Shown: piece by piece, positions 1 through 7,697 of the stretch
Layout: each line of letters starts with the position of its first letter
Numbering within the stretch: the first letter of the stretch is position 1
Assembly: GCA_039936115.1 (NCBI GenBank)
Contig: JBDTIZ010000116.1
Location: 1 to 34,866 of the forward strand
Source: DATIJJ01 sp039936115
Lineage (GTDB): Bacteria; Pseudomonadota; Gammaproteobacteria; DSM-16500
Direction of reading: 5' to 3'
DNA: 34,866 bases
Notes under the pieces: generated by a model
Databases searched by the model: none
The model's input: only the letters and a program-made list of their open reading frames with translations
What the model was told of the DNA's origin: nothing
Position numbers and translations under genes: made by a program

Positions 1-633
1 ATCAGCATTTTTCAGTAATGCTTTACCATCATTGCCATCCAGTGGGAAAACGGCGATACCAACGCTTGCTGTGACATAGAGCTCTTGGCCTTGCACCATA
101 AAAGGCTGCGCAATCGAATCCAGCAAACGTTGTGCAAGATAGGCTGCGGTTTCAGCTTTTGCAATTTGAGAAAAGATAAAAACAAATTCATCGCCGGCAA
201 ATCGACACATCGTGTCGACTGTTCGAACGCAAGTTAACAAACGTTGCGCGACTTCTTTTAATAGTGCATCACCAACATCATATCCTAAAGCATCATTAAT
301 AATTTTGAATCCATCCAAATCCAAAAACATTATGCTACAGGTTAATTGATGACGAATGCTTTGATTGATTGTCAATACAAGACGATCTTCAAATATTTTT
401 CGGCTAGGTAAGCCCGTCAGATTATCGGTCAAAACATCTTGGGACATTTTTTCTTGCAGAGCGGTTAATTCTGTTTGTAAATGTAACTGTTTTTCTGTTT
501 CTTTGTGTAATTGGGTCTCTGTCGCCGAGAGCTGTGCTTTTAATGTTTGCAAGTTACGCGAAAAACGCCATAAAGAATATGTCACAGCAATCAGCAATAA
601 AATGACTAAAATCGATATTAACTGCAGCAACAT
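1..633 (-). CDS. Membrane-anchored diguanylate cyclase-type GGDEF protein (partial, C-terminus outside window)
   Basis: The reading frame is open from an ATG at 633 to the window edge (211 codons). It follows an SD-like GGAGG about 8 nt upstream. Residues 4-20 form one hydrophobic membrane segment, followed by a Q/E/K-rich probable coiled coil (about 25-68). The GGDEF domain then starts with DNLTGLPSR (70-78) and continues through the FLDLDGFKIIND stretch. The active-site loop reads AGDEF (146-150) instead of GGDEF, and an RxxD motif (RTVD, 137-140) lies exactly five residues before it, the position of the inhibitory I-site. The visible end, GIAVFPLDGNDG then LLKNAD, is the usual GGDEF C-terminal signature. 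GGDEF domains make cyclic di-GMP at the membrane. Whether an EAL or other domain follows cannot be seen. AGDEF variants can still be active, so activity is likely but unproven. Confidence 0.9.
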   Translation of the reverse strand, partial: MLLQLISILVILLLIAVTYSLWRFSRNLQTLKAQLSATETQLHKETEKQLHLQTELTALQEKMSQDVLTDNLTGLPSRKIFEDRLVLTINQSIRHQLTCSIMFLDLDGFKIINDALGYDVGDALLKEVAQRLLTCVRTVDTMCRFAGDEFVFIFSQIAKAETAAYLAQRLLDSIAQPFMVQGQELYVTASVGIAVFPLDGNDGKALLKNAD

Positions 634-717
634 GATCCGAACCTCCATCTTTATACGATTTCATCCTTATTGAAACCGACCAGCACACTAGGTTGTTGGT
701 ACCACAGTATCCCATCT

Positions 718-747
718 TTATAAGCTATAAGCGAGTAGATAGGTCAA
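718..747 (-). promoter_or_regulatory. Possible sigma70-type promoter of the GGDEF gene
   Basis: Read on the minus strand, TTGACC (747-742) is followed after 18 nt by TTATAA (723-718), leaving a leader of roughly 75-80 nt before the ATG at 633. The match is by eye only; AT-rich sequence gives such hits by chance. Confidence 0.3.
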
Positions 748-886
748 TCGTTTGGGTTGGCTTTTTGTAGTGATCAATCTATGTGTACAGTTTTGTACGG
801 GAATTCAACCAATCAATGGTTATTTTGATTACAATATATTGAAATAGATCCAAACTGAGTACATTATGTACGCCTAATTCAAATAG

Positions 887-1084
887 GCAGCTGTTGCCAT
901 ACAAAGACAAGAAAAAGAAGCAAAAAAGGCTGACGCACACTATCGCAAACACCATCACAAGAAAGGAAACAGATACCTCAGAAGAATAGCTGCAGGTTTT
1001 TTCGGAGAGCAAAATCAGCAAAAATTAATAGAGAAAACACCAGAAGAAGTAAGCCAGTTGCGTCGTCCTCGGTTTATATGGTAA
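887..1084 (+). pseudogene. Possible remnant of a gene (3' end only, no start codon)
   Basis: A plus-strand frame opens after the TAG at 884-886 and runs 65 codons to a TAA at 1082-1084 without any ATG/GTG/TTG start near its beginning. Its product is charged and protein-like: a K/H-rich stretch, then RRIAAGFFGEQNQQKLIEKT, then PEEVSQLRRPRFIW at the end. Two further in-frame stops lie just upstream (845-847 and 875-877). I do not recognise the family. It could be a decayed C-terminus or a chance open frame in AT-rich DNA. Confidence 0.22.
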
Positions 1085-1150
1085 GTCATTAAACCGAAAA
1101 CCATGCGGGAAGGGATTGACTTGCATGGCTGGAGAAATGATATGGATAGG

Positions 1151-1168
1151 TTCCCGCCTTCGCGGGAA
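1151..1168. repeat. Short palindrome (TTCCCG...CGGGAA)
   Basis: TTCCCG (1151-1156) and CGGGAA (1163-1168) form a 6-bp stem around CCTTCG. The motif resembles the TTCCCGC-CTTCGCGGGAATGA short palindromes found dispersed in many proteobacterial genomes. A second degenerate piece, GCTTCGTGCTTGCGATGACG, lies at 1201-1220. No second copy occurs in this window. Confidence 0.45.
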
Positions 1169-1252
1169 TGATAAAATATTATTGATAATAAAATCTGGTT
1201 GCTTCGTGCTTGCGATGACGGAATAGATACCTTCCTACAAAAGAGTACAAGT

Positions 1253-2122
1253 CTAACTTTCCCATGTCTCAGAACTTAAAACATTTTCGGGTTTTACTTT
1301 CAAAACAAACTGTCTAAATGTGTCAAACGCATCCAAATCCGCAGGTACGGGTAACGGGGATGATTTGAATACGGCAGAGCGTGCAGAATGATCCAAGCTT
1401 TCATCGCCACTGCCTTTGATGATTTGCACATCCAACACAACACCGCCTGGCGCAACATGAATTAATAATTCTGCAAATAAACTCTTATTCACCGACTTTG
1501 GCACTAACCAATTTTGGCTAATGGCTTGCAAAATAAGTGCTTTATATTTATTGACTTCACCTTGTGTTTGCTGTGTCTTAGCACCTAATAATTGTTTTTG
1601 TTCTTGCTGCAATTGTTTTTGTATGGATTTAGCGGTTAATTGTTTCATTTCTTTTTCAAACGCTGCCGCAATAGCTTTTTGCTTTACTTTCTTTTGCTGG
1701 TCGGTTTGTTTTTTGATATCAGCCAATAATTGCTGAGCAATTTTATCTTCCTGCAATTTTTTTTGCTTCTTATCTAAAATTGCAATCGCGGGCTTGGTTG
1801 GCGGTGCTATTTTAATTTTTTCTTGCGGTTTAACAGGCTTCACGGGATCTGGAAAAACCGGCTTGGGAGGCGTTGGTGGGGTTGGTTTAACTGACGCAAG
1901 TTTAGGCGGAATAAATTGTTCAGGTTTAGGCGCGATCTTTGTAGGTCTTGGCGGCGCACTCATTACCATAGCATTAATGATATTCTCTTTATTCGCAGTG
2001 TTTTGCAACACCGGTGTTCTAGCGCTAAAATCAAAACTCACAACTAACACCGCCAACACAACAACGTGCAACATTAAGGCGAAGAAAAAAGATTTAGAAT
2101 ATTTTTCTTTGCTGGAGTGCAT
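1253..2122 (-). CDS. tolA: TolA, periplasm-spanning Tol-Pal envelope protein
   Basis: TolA links the inner-membrane TolQR motor to the outer membrane during constriction. The 289-aa product has the TolA layout. An N-terminal membrane anchor (about 12-30) carries His19 in LMLHVVVL, matching the conserved His of the TolA anchor, although the SHLS serines are not kept. A proline/lysine-rich segment (about 54-110), a K/Q/A-rich helical stretch (about 113-190) and a TolA/TonB-type C-terminal domain (about 195-285, with LILQAISQNWLVP and the VVLDVQIIKGSGDESLD stretch) follow. It is shorter than E. coli TolA (421 aa), mainly through a shorter helical domain. It starts 4 nt after tolR and is the last gene of the operon; tolB and pal do not follow. 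TonB is the alternative, but the tolQR context makes TolA the best call. Confidence 0.9.
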   Translation of the reverse strand: MHSSKEKYSKSFFFALMLHVVVLAVLVVSFDFSARTPVLQNTANKENIINAMVMSAPPRPTKIAPKPEQFIPPKLASVKPTPPTPPKPVFPDPVKPVKPQEKIKIAPPTKPAIAILDKKQKKLQEDKIAQQLLADIKKQTDQQKKVKQKAIAAAFEKEMKQLTAKSIQKQLQQEQKQLLGAKTQQTQGEVNKYKALILQAISQNWLVPKSVNKSLFAELLIHVAPGGVVLDVQIIKGSGDESLDHSARSAVFKSSPLPVPADLDAFDTFRQFVLKVKPENVLSSETWES

Positions 2123-2126
2123 AAAC

Positions 2127-2585
2127 CTAACCTGTACTTTGTTCTGTTTGAGATGGTTGTGTAATCAAGCCGACTGATTTCGCACCTGCTTGTTGTAACA
2201 ACACCATTGCCTCAACAATTTTGCCATAATTTGCATTTTTATCGCCGCGAACCAAGACCGGACGTTGTTGTTCGGTTGGAATTTCTGCTGATAATTGCGT
2301 TGAAACCAAGTTACTTAAAACGCGCGCTGTGACCGGCACACTCGGTTTACTCGAGATATTTAAATAAAAATTTCCCGAGCCATCGACTGTGACAATTAAT
2401 GGTTCTTTTTGATCCGGTGGAATGGCTTTGGCTTCGGTTTGCGGTAAATCAATTTTTACACCTTGCGTTAACAAGGGTGTCGTAATCATGAAAATAACCA
2501 ACAACACTAACATCACGTCAATAAAAGGAACGACGTTCATGTCTGACATGGCACGGCGGGTACGACGCTGATTCATAAGTTGCAT
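2127..2585 (-). CDS. tolR: TolR, Tol-Pal motor component (ExbD/TolR family)
   Basis: The 152-aa protein begins with a basic cytosolic tail, then the ExbD/TolR signature MNVVPFIDVMLVLLVIFMIT (16-35). Asp23 sits in the single membrane helix, at the same number as the proton-carrying Asp of E. coli TolR. The periplasmic domain (about 45-145) ends with YGKIVEAMVLLQQAGAKSVG, typical of the family. TolR and TolQ convert proton flow into motion of TolA. The gene lies 6 nt after tolQ and 4 nt before tolA. Length is close to the usual 140-150 aa. Confidence 0.95.
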   Translation of the reverse strand: MQLMNQRRTRRAMSDMNVVPFIDVMLVLLVIFMITTPLLTQGVKIDLPQTEAKAIPPDQKEPLIVTVDGSGNFYLNISSKPSVPVTARVLSNLVSTQLSAEIPTEQQRPVLVRGDKNANYGKIVEAMVLLQQAGAKSVGLITQPSQTEQSTG

Positions 2586-2591
2586 AATGGT

Positions 2592-3302
2592 TTACTCCGT
2601 CATTGCAAGCAAATCGGGCCGGGGCACGCTAGTTTGCGCCTGGCGAAATAAAATATTGGCAAATTCATCTTGGAAAACATCGTATCGATTTAAGAGTCGA
2701 TTAATATCGGTTGAAAAACGATTATAGGCCACCACCGCCGGAACTGCCGCAAACAACCCTAACGCTGTGGCAATCAATGCTTCGGCAATACCAGGTGCGA
2801 CCATTGAAATTGTTGCTTGCTGCACATGGGCCATTGCACCAAATGACAACATGATTCCCCACACCGTGCCGAATAATCCGACATAAGGACTAGTCGAACC
2901 GACCGTCGCCAACACTGGCAAATGCAATTCTAAATTATCTTGTTCACGCATCTGCGCACCGCGCATAGCCCGTTTGCCACTTTCCACAATTTCTTCCGCC
3001 GATACGCCTGCTTGTTTATGTAAACGCAGAAACTCTTTAAAACCTGCCTGAAAAATTGCTTCTAATCCTTGCACATCTGTTTTACGTTTGGTGCTTTCAG
3101 CATAGAGTTTAGATAAATCACCACCTGACCAGAATTCGTTTTCAAACGCGATGGTTTTATCACGCACATCTTTTAAATAAAAAACACGCTGGGTGATATA
3201 CGTCCAAGATAAAACCGACGCACCCACTAATAACAACATCACTAATTTCACAACTAGCCCTGCGTTTATGAAATACGCCCACAAAGAGGAATCCATCATC
3301 AT
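2592..3302 (-). CDS. tolQ: TolQ, Tol-Pal proton-channel subunit (ExbB/TolQ family)
   Basis: The 236-aa protein has three membrane helices (about 15-37, 135-157, 168-193) and a cytosolic loop between the first two, as in MotA/TolQ/ExbB proteins. The core signature GLFGTVWGIMLSF (142-154) and the VAPGIAEALIATALGLFAAV segment (168-187) are nearly identical to E. coli TolQ, with the channel threonines T146 and T179 present. Three ATG codons stand in a row (3302, 3299, 3296); GGAG about 8 nt upstream favours the first. The gene begins 3 nt after ybgC ends. Confidence 0.96.
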   Translation of the reverse strand: MMMDSSLWAYFINAGLVVKLVMLLLVGASVLSWTYITQRVFYLKDVRDKTIAFENEFWSGGDLSKLYAESTKRKTDVQGLEAIFQAGFKEFLRLHKQAGVSAEEIVESGKRAMRGAQMREQDNLELHLPVLATVGSTSPYVGLFGTVWGIMLSFGAMAHVQQATISMVAPGIAEALIATALGLFAAVPAVVAYNRFSTDINRLLNRYDVFQDEFANILFRQAQTSVPRPDLLAMTE

Positions 3303-3305
3303 TAT

Positions 3306-3722
3306 TTAGTTCTCCGCAATTATTCCATTTAATAAACTTTGTAAAAAATCAGGCAGCGCCTTCGGACGAAAATCAGCATCAAGACACGCTACCTTCACTT
3401 CAGCCTTGGCTAATATAATATCGTTTGAATCCGCCGGGCGCAAATACTGATCATAGATAAAACTGGCAGCTCTAATCGCTTTTAAGCGCGTGACCACTTC
3501 TATCTGTTCATGCAGACGTGCCGGTCTTAAAAAGTCCAAGCTGACATGCCGAATCACAAAATAAAGTTGCTGGGCTCGCTGCCACTGCATACCAAAACCT
3601 GCTATTTCTGCCCATTCTGAACGTGCACGTTCAAAATATTTTAAGTAATTTGCATGAAATACCACACCGGAATAATCCGTATCTTCAATATAGACTCGTA
3701 ACGGAAAAATAAATTCTGTCAT
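3306..3722 (-). CDS. ybgC: YbgC, tol-pal-associated acyl-CoA thioesterase
   Basis: A 138-aa single hotdog domain of the 4-hydroxybenzoyl-CoA thioesterase type. The signature YIEDTDYSGVVFHANYLKYF (11-30) places the catalytic Asp at D16, matching D18 of E. coli YbgC. The family hydrolyses short or long acyl-CoA thioesters in the cytosol and, in E. coli, associates with phospholipid synthesis enzymes. The start ATG overlaps the ruvB stop as ATGA (3719-3722), so translation is probably coupled. Gene order ybgC-tolQ-tolR-tolA is the standard start of the tol-pal operon. Confidence 0.94.
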   Translation of the reverse strand: MTEFIFPLRVYIEDTDYSGVVFHANYLKYFERARSEWAEIAGFGMQWQRAQQLYFVIRHVSLDFLRPARLHEQIEVVTRLKAIRAASFIYDQYLRPADSNDIILAKAEVKVACLDADFRPKALPDFLQSLLNGIIAEN

Positions 3723-4765
3723 GATATTTCTTCAAATAAACTCAAGTTTTTCTGCTGCACAATTCTTTCTGGTATCGGCAACCCAAAATGCGAATAGGCA
3801 AGCCGAGTAGCCATACGTCCACGGGGCGTACGCATTAAAAAACCTTGTTGAATTAAAAACGGCTCAATCACATCTTCAATCGTACCGCGTTCTTCGCTAA
3901 TCGATGCCGCCAAACTATCGATGCCAACGGGTCCGCCGCCAAATTTATCAATTAATGCTAATAAGAGTTTTCGATCCATCATATCGAAACCATATTCATC
4001 AACATCTAGTAACTCCAATGCGCGCCTAACAATGTCAAACACGATTTTTCCGTTCGATTTGACTTCGGCATAATCACGTACACGACGTAGTAATCGATTG
4101 GCGATTCGTGGTGTGCCGCGGGAACGTTTAGCAATTTCAGTGGCGGCAGTAGTTTCAATGGATACATTCAAAATCAGCGCAGAACGTTCGACAATTTGTG
4201 TTAACTCTGCCACTTGATAAAACTCCAAGCGCTGCACAATACCAAAACGATCGCGTAAGGGCGACGTTAATAATCCAGCACGGGTTGTTGCGCCGATTAA
4301 CGTAAATGGGGGTAAATCTAATTTAATGGAACGCGCGGCTGGGCCTTCACCAATCATGATATCTAATTGATAATCTTCCATCGCGGGATATAACACTTCT
4401 TCAACAACGGGGCTTAAACGATGAATTTCATCGATAAACAATACATCGCGTTCTTGTAGATTGGTAAGTAACGCTGCCACATCGCCTTGCCGTTCTAAAA
4501 CGGGACCAGAAGTCTGGCGAAAACCAACACCCATTTCATTTGCAATAATGTGCGCTAAAGTGGTTTTACCTAAGCCCGGCGGGCCAAACACTAAAACATG
4601 GTCTAAGGCATCTTGTCTTGAACGCGCGGCTTGAATGAAAATTTCCATTTGTTCACGCACAGCTTGTTGGCCAATATAATCGTGCAAGGTTTTTGGACGT
4701 ATGGCTCGATCGATAGGATCACTTTGAATAGACTGTGCCGAAATCATTCTGTCCGCTTCATTCAT
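3719..4765 (-). CDS. ruvB: RuvB, Holliday junction branch-migration ATPase
   Basis: RuvB forms the hexameric AAA+ motor that, with RuvA, drives branch migration of Holliday junctions. The 348-aa product has Walker A GPPGLGKTT (61-69), Walker B VLFIDEIH (108-115), sensor-1 GATTRAG (158-164), the arginine finger in SPLRDRFG (168-175, R171), and the C-terminal winged-helix region ending with RTPRGRMAT. Length is normal. The start ATG overlaps the ruvA stop by ATGA (4762-4765), and the gene's own stop overlaps the ybgC start, so three genes are translationally chained. Confidence 0.98.
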   Translation of the reverse strand: MNEADRMISAQSIQSDPIDRAIRPKTLHDYIGQQAVREQMEIFIQAARSRQDALDHVLVFGPPGLGKTTLAHIIANEMGVGFRQTSGPVLERQGDVAALLTNLQERDVLFIDEIHRLSPVVEEVLYPAMEDYQLDIMIGEGPAARSIKLDLPPFTLIGATTRAGLLTSPLRDRFGIVQRLEFYQVAELTQIVERSALILNVSIETTAATEIAKRSRGTPRIANRLLRRVRDYAEVKSNGKIVFDIVRRALELLDVDEYGFDMMDRKLLLALIDKFGGGPVGIDSLAASISEERGTIEDVIEPFLIQQGFLMRTPRGRMATRLAYSHFGLPIPERIVQQKNLSLFEEIS

Positions 4766-5373
4766 ACCACCATCTCCCGCAATGCTTTGCGAATAATTTC
4801 CTGACTGCTTAAGATTCCATCATCCACTTTTGCCACCGCACGACTGGCCTCTTGTGGTTTATAACCCAACGCGATCAACGCGGAAACAGCATCTTGAACC
4901 GCCTGATTTCGCGCGCCACGCTCTGTTGTTGGAGTAAGCAGACTCAATTCTACTGGAGATTGCTCATGCCAGGCAGATAATTTATCGCGCATTTCAATAA
5001 TTAAGCGTTCTGCGGTTTTTTTACCCACGCCTGGCAGCCTAACTAAACTTGCCGCATCGTTATTTACAATAGAACGCACAAACTCATCCGGCTCGATACT
5101 TGATAAAATCGTTAATGCAAGTCTAGGGCCTACTCCATTGACTTTTAACAAAGTTCTGAACAACACACGATCTTCGCGTGCAAAAAATCCATATAAATGA
5201 TGCGCATCTTCCCGCACCACAAAATGCGTAAACAAGGTGACTTCTTGACCCATTTCTGGCAACCGATAAAACGTACTCATGGGGGCATCAATTTCATAGC
5301 CAATCCCATTCACGTCTAACAATAATTGAGGGGGTTGTTTTTCCAGAATAATTCCGCGAATTTGTCCTATCAT
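4762..5373 (-). CDS. ruvA: RuvA, Holliday junction DNA-binding subunit
   Basis: RuvA binds the four-way junction and loads RuvB. At 203 aa it equals the E. coli protein in length. It has an N-terminal OB fold (1-62, MIGQIRGIIL start), two helix-hairpin-helix motifs (VNGVGPRLALTIL, 78-90; LPGVGKKTAERLIIEM, 113-128) and a C-terminal RuvB-contact domain (about 150-203, with DAVSALIALGYKPQEASRAV). It is the first gene of the ruvA-tolA operon, facing the yqhA-like gene across about 100 bp that must hold both promoters. ruvC, often next to ruvA, is separated here by that inserted gene and a palindrome. Confidence 0.98.
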   Translation of the reverse strand: MIGQIRGIILEKQPPQLLLDVNGIGYEIDAPMSTFYRLPEMGQEVTLFTHFVVREDAHHLYGFFAREDRVLFRTLLKVNGVGPRLALTILSSIEPDEFVRSIVNNDAASLVRLPGVGKKTAERLIIEMRDKLSAWHEQSPVELSLLTPTTERGARNQAVQDAVSALIALGYKPQEASRAVAKVDDGILSSQEIIRKALREMVV

Positions 5374-5476
5374 AATCTATCCTTCATTTGGCAGTGGCCA
5401 TTTTACTCGCTTGTCAGCGCGCAGTCATTATTGATATATTGCTTTTCAAATAAAGAGATCATTGAGGTTGTGACTT

Positions 5477-5989
5477 ATGGACACCCTGAAACAAATACTA
5501 GCAAAAATCATTTTTCTTGGCCGGTGGCTGCAGGCGCCTCTTTATTTCGGTTTAATTGTAATATTAGGTGCATATGCTTATCGGTTTTTGGTTGAACTCT
5601 TTGAATTGATCTCGCATTTCAATAGCCTTGATGACACGCACATCATGCTAAGCGTATTAGATTTAATTGATGTAGTGATGATTGCGAATTTGTTAATTAT
5701 GGTCACGATTGGTGGCTATGAAACCTTTATCTCCCCACTCCACCTAGAGTCTCATCCAGATCAACCCGAATGGTTGGATGAAGTCAATGCGGGCAGCATG
5801 AAAGTCAAACTCGCGCTGGCATTAATTGGTATTTCATCTATCCATTTGTTACGGACATTTATTGATCCTTCACTAACATCAAACATGGCTGTGATGTGGC
5901 AAGTTATTATCCATATCACTTTAGTGGTATCTGCGCTTGCGATCGCTTCGACTAATTTTATTTTGATGAAAGAGAAAAAAGCTGGTTAA
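5477..5989 (+). CDS. yqhA: YqhA family (UPF0114) inner-membrane protein
   Basis: A 170-aa protein with four predicted membrane segments (about 14-37, 55-80, 110-128, 138-162). Family marks are RWLQAPLYFGLIV near the start, VMIANLLIMVTIGGYETFIS (67-86), SMKVKLALALIGISSIHLLR (107-126) and the WQVIIHITLVVSALAIA helix. These match E. coli YqhA closely in order and spacing. The function of this family is not established. The ATG at 5477 has GAGG about 9 nt upstream. It is transcribed away from ruvA and convergently with ruvC, and its stop lies 11 nt before a long palindrome that could end transcription from both sides. Confidence 0.85.
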   Translation: MDTLKQILAKIIFLGRWLQAPLYFGLIVILGAYAYRFLVELFELISHFNSLDDTHIMLSVLDLIDVVMIANLLIMVTIGGYETFISPLHLESHPDQPEWLDEVNAGSMKVKLALALIGISSIHLLRTFIDPSLTSNMAVMWQVIIHITLVVSALAIASTNFILMKEKKAG

Positions 5990-6000
5990 GCAGCGGAATC

Positions 6001-6122
6001 GACGCCAAGTTGACTGGATACCGCGGACAAGCCGCGGTAAGACGGCCTAATTATTAAACGAATGATTATCACCACCGCCGTCGTACCGCGGTTTATCCGC
6101 GGTATCCAGTCAACTTGGCGTC
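6001..6122. repeat. Long palindromic repeat, family A, copy 1
   Basis: Two 46-nt arms (6001-6046 and 6077-6122) are reverse complements at 43 of 46 positions, separated by 30 nt. Each arm itself contains a small hairpin, CCGCGGACAAGCCGCGG in the left arm. The element fills the gap between convergent yqhA and ruvC, so it could act as a bidirectional terminator. A close relative, with the same CCAAGTTGACTGGAT outer part, occurs at 34646-34750. A dispersed non-autonomous element is the simplest reading. Confidence 0.85.
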
Positions 6123-6163
6123 TGTTTTGATTTGTAAAAAGTAAAACACATGTCGAGCATTCA

Positions 6164-6694
6164 TCATTCAGGGCAATAATTTCGCCAACTAGAACGTTTC
6201 TTTTTACCGCGCGCAACTACACCTACTTTGCTTACACAAAAACGTGTATGTGCGTGACAAAGTGCAATAGCTAGCGCGTCTGCGGCATCGGCTTGTAGAT
6301 CGTGTGAAATATTGAGTAATCGTTTTACCATGTGTTGAACTTGCGTTTTATCAGCAGCGCCATAACCGACTACTGATTGTTTAACTTGGCGTGCTGAATA
6401 TTCTGCGACTGACATGCCTAATGCGACAATTGCAGCGCCGCGTGCTTGGCCAAGTTTTAAAGCAGAGCCTGGATTTTGATGCATGAAAATTTGTTCGATG
6501 GCGGCTTCGTTAGGTTGATGTAATTGTATGATGCTTTGAAGACCTGAAAATATTTTTTGTAAACGCTGGTCGATTGGATAATTTGATAATTGCAAACAGC
6601 CACTGTCTATATAACGACTTTGGTTTCCTTCCCACTGAATCACACCGTAACCGGTGAAACGTGATCCGGGATCTACTCCGATGATGATTGTCAT
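6164..6694 (-). CDS. ruvC: RuvC, Holliday junction resolvase
   Basis: RuvC cuts Holliday junctions symmetrically, completing the work of RuvAB. The 176-aa RNase H-fold protein keeps all four acidic residues: D8 in GVDPGSRFTGYGV, E67 in AAIEQIF, and D136 and D139 in QADAADALAIALCHAH. The internal block ALKLGQARGAAIV (78-90) is diagnostic. The C-terminus is basic (RGKKKRSSWR). It lies downstream of yebC, with 223 bp between them that hold a CT-rich palindrome. It runs convergently towards the yqhA-like gene. Confidence 0.97.
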   Translation of the reverse strand: MTIIIGVDPGSRFTGYGVIQWEGNQSRYIDSGCLQLSNYPIDQRLQKIFSGLQSIIQLHQPNEAAIEQIFMHQNPGSALKLGQARGAAIVALGMSVAEYSARQVKQSVVGYGAADKTQVQHMVKRLLNISHDLQADAADALAIALCHAHTRFCVSKVGVVARGKKKRSSWRNYCPE

Positions 6695-6754
6695 TTGCTA
6701 TTCCAAATTTAGCTTTCGTCATTACTATAAAAAAATTGCTCCTTTCTTCATTAC

Positions 6755-6903
6755 CTGGGGAGAGGAGGGTTCTAAAATTTATTAACAGCGCTTTACGTGT
6801 TATGAAACCAAATATCAAATGTACGCAATATTTATATTTAGTTAAAAAAACAAAACCCTCCTCTCCCCAGCCCTCTCCTCCCGCCAAAAGCGAGAGGAGA
6901 GGG
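6755..6903. repeat. CT/GA-rich palindromic repeat, family D, copy 1
   Basis: CTGGGGAGAGGAGGGTT (6755-6771) is exactly reverse-complementary to AACCCTCCTCTCCCCAG (6854-6870). Directly after it, CCCTCTCCTC (6871-6880) pairs with GAGGAGAGGG (6894-6903) as a compact hairpin. The element fills most of the ruvC-yebC gap. Shorter relatives occur at 10556-10607 and 15766-15798. Confidence 0.8.
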
Positions 6904-6917
6904 AGAATTCTTTTTCA

Positions 6918-7667
6918 TTATCCCAACTCTGCCAACAGCGTTTCCGAAATATCCGCATTTGAATACACTTCCTGTGTATCATCCAATTCTTCCAACATAT
7001 CAATCAAACGCAGAAATTTTTCCGCTGCGTCTTTCTCAACAATCAGAACACTTGTTGCAGCAATCATAGAAGTATCCGCATGCACAGGTTCAAAACCAGC
7101 CGCAATCATTTTGTTTTTGATTGCAAGAAATGTTTCTGGGGTTGTTGTCACATCAATACTTTTATCATCATGAATCACGACATCACTGGCATTTAATTCT
7201 AATGCCAATTCCATAATACGCTCTTCATCGGTACCAGGTGCAAATGTTAGTTGGCCGAGTTTTGTGAAGAGATAAGCGACCGAACCATCCGTTCCTAAAT
7301 TACCGCCACACTTAGTAAACGCATGACGCACTTCCCCAACTGTGCGATTACGATTGTTAGTCATACAATCGACCATCACCGCTACACCACCTGGCCCATA
7401 ACCTTCATAACGTACTTCTTCAACGTCGTTGCCTTCCATCCCACCAGCGCCGCGCTTTATTGCACGGTCAATAACATCACGCGACATATTAGACACTAAT
7501 GCTTTGTCCATTGCAGCGCGCAGGCGTGGATTCGAATCAGCATCAGCGCCGCCCAATTTTGCTGAGACTGTAATTTCACGAATTAATTTGGTATACAATT
7601 TACCTTTCACCGCATCTTGTTTTGCTTTGCGGTGACGAATGTTAGCCCATTTACTATGACCTGCCAT
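6918..7667 (-). CDS. yebC: YebC/PmpR family protein (YebC_I type)
   Basis: A 249-aa protein starting MAGHSKWANIRHRKAKQDA, the family hallmark, with GPGGVAVMVDCMTNNRNRTV (111-130) and the GGNLGTDGSVAYLF block. The family consists of three-domain cytosolic proteins; members have been described as transcriptional regulators and, more recently, as ribosome-associated factors that help at proline-rich stretches. The gene lies 30 nt after aspS in the same direction, a very common arrangement, and upstream of ruvC. Length is typical. Confidence 0.96.
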   Translation of the reverse strand: MAGHSKWANIRHRKAKQDAVKGKLYTKLIREITVSAKLGGADADSNPRLRAAMDKALVSNMSRDVIDRAIKRGAGGMEGNDVEEVRYEGYGPGGVAVMVDCMTNNRNRTVGEVRHAFTKCGGNLGTDGSVAYLFTKLGQLTFAPGTDEERIMELALELNASDVVIHDDKSIDVTTTPETFLAIKNKMIAAGFEPVHADTSMIAATSVLIVEKDAAEKFLRLIDMLEELDDTQEVYSNADISETLLAELG

Positions 7668-7697
7668 GATATTTTCTCACGATGGTTTCACATGATT

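Larger units (their letters stand above)
634..1252. other. Gene-poor interval between the GGDEF gene and tolA
   Basis: This 619-bp gap separates the promoter side of the GGDEF gene from the 3' end of tolA. It holds a possible promoter (718-747), a start-less open frame that may be a gene remnant (887-1084), and a small palindrome (1151-1168). No intact gene with a start codon and SD is convincing. The 80-aa minus-strand frame at 779-1021 has an unbalanced, Phe/Ser/Leu-rich composition typical of a shadow. Confidence 0.6.

Noticed and set aside
779..1021. 80-aa minus-strand frame rich in Phe, Ser and Leu
   Set aside because: Composition is that of antisense to a Lys/Gln-rich sequence and there is no SD or recognisable family.
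1794..2177. Gly-rich plus-strand frame opposite tolA
   Set aside because: It is the antisense of the proline-rich segment of TolA, which is a well-supported gene.
6510..6887. 125-aa minus-strand frame overlapping ruvC and the CT-rich repeat
   Set aside because: It overlaps ruvC in another frame and is otherwise made of repeat sequence.
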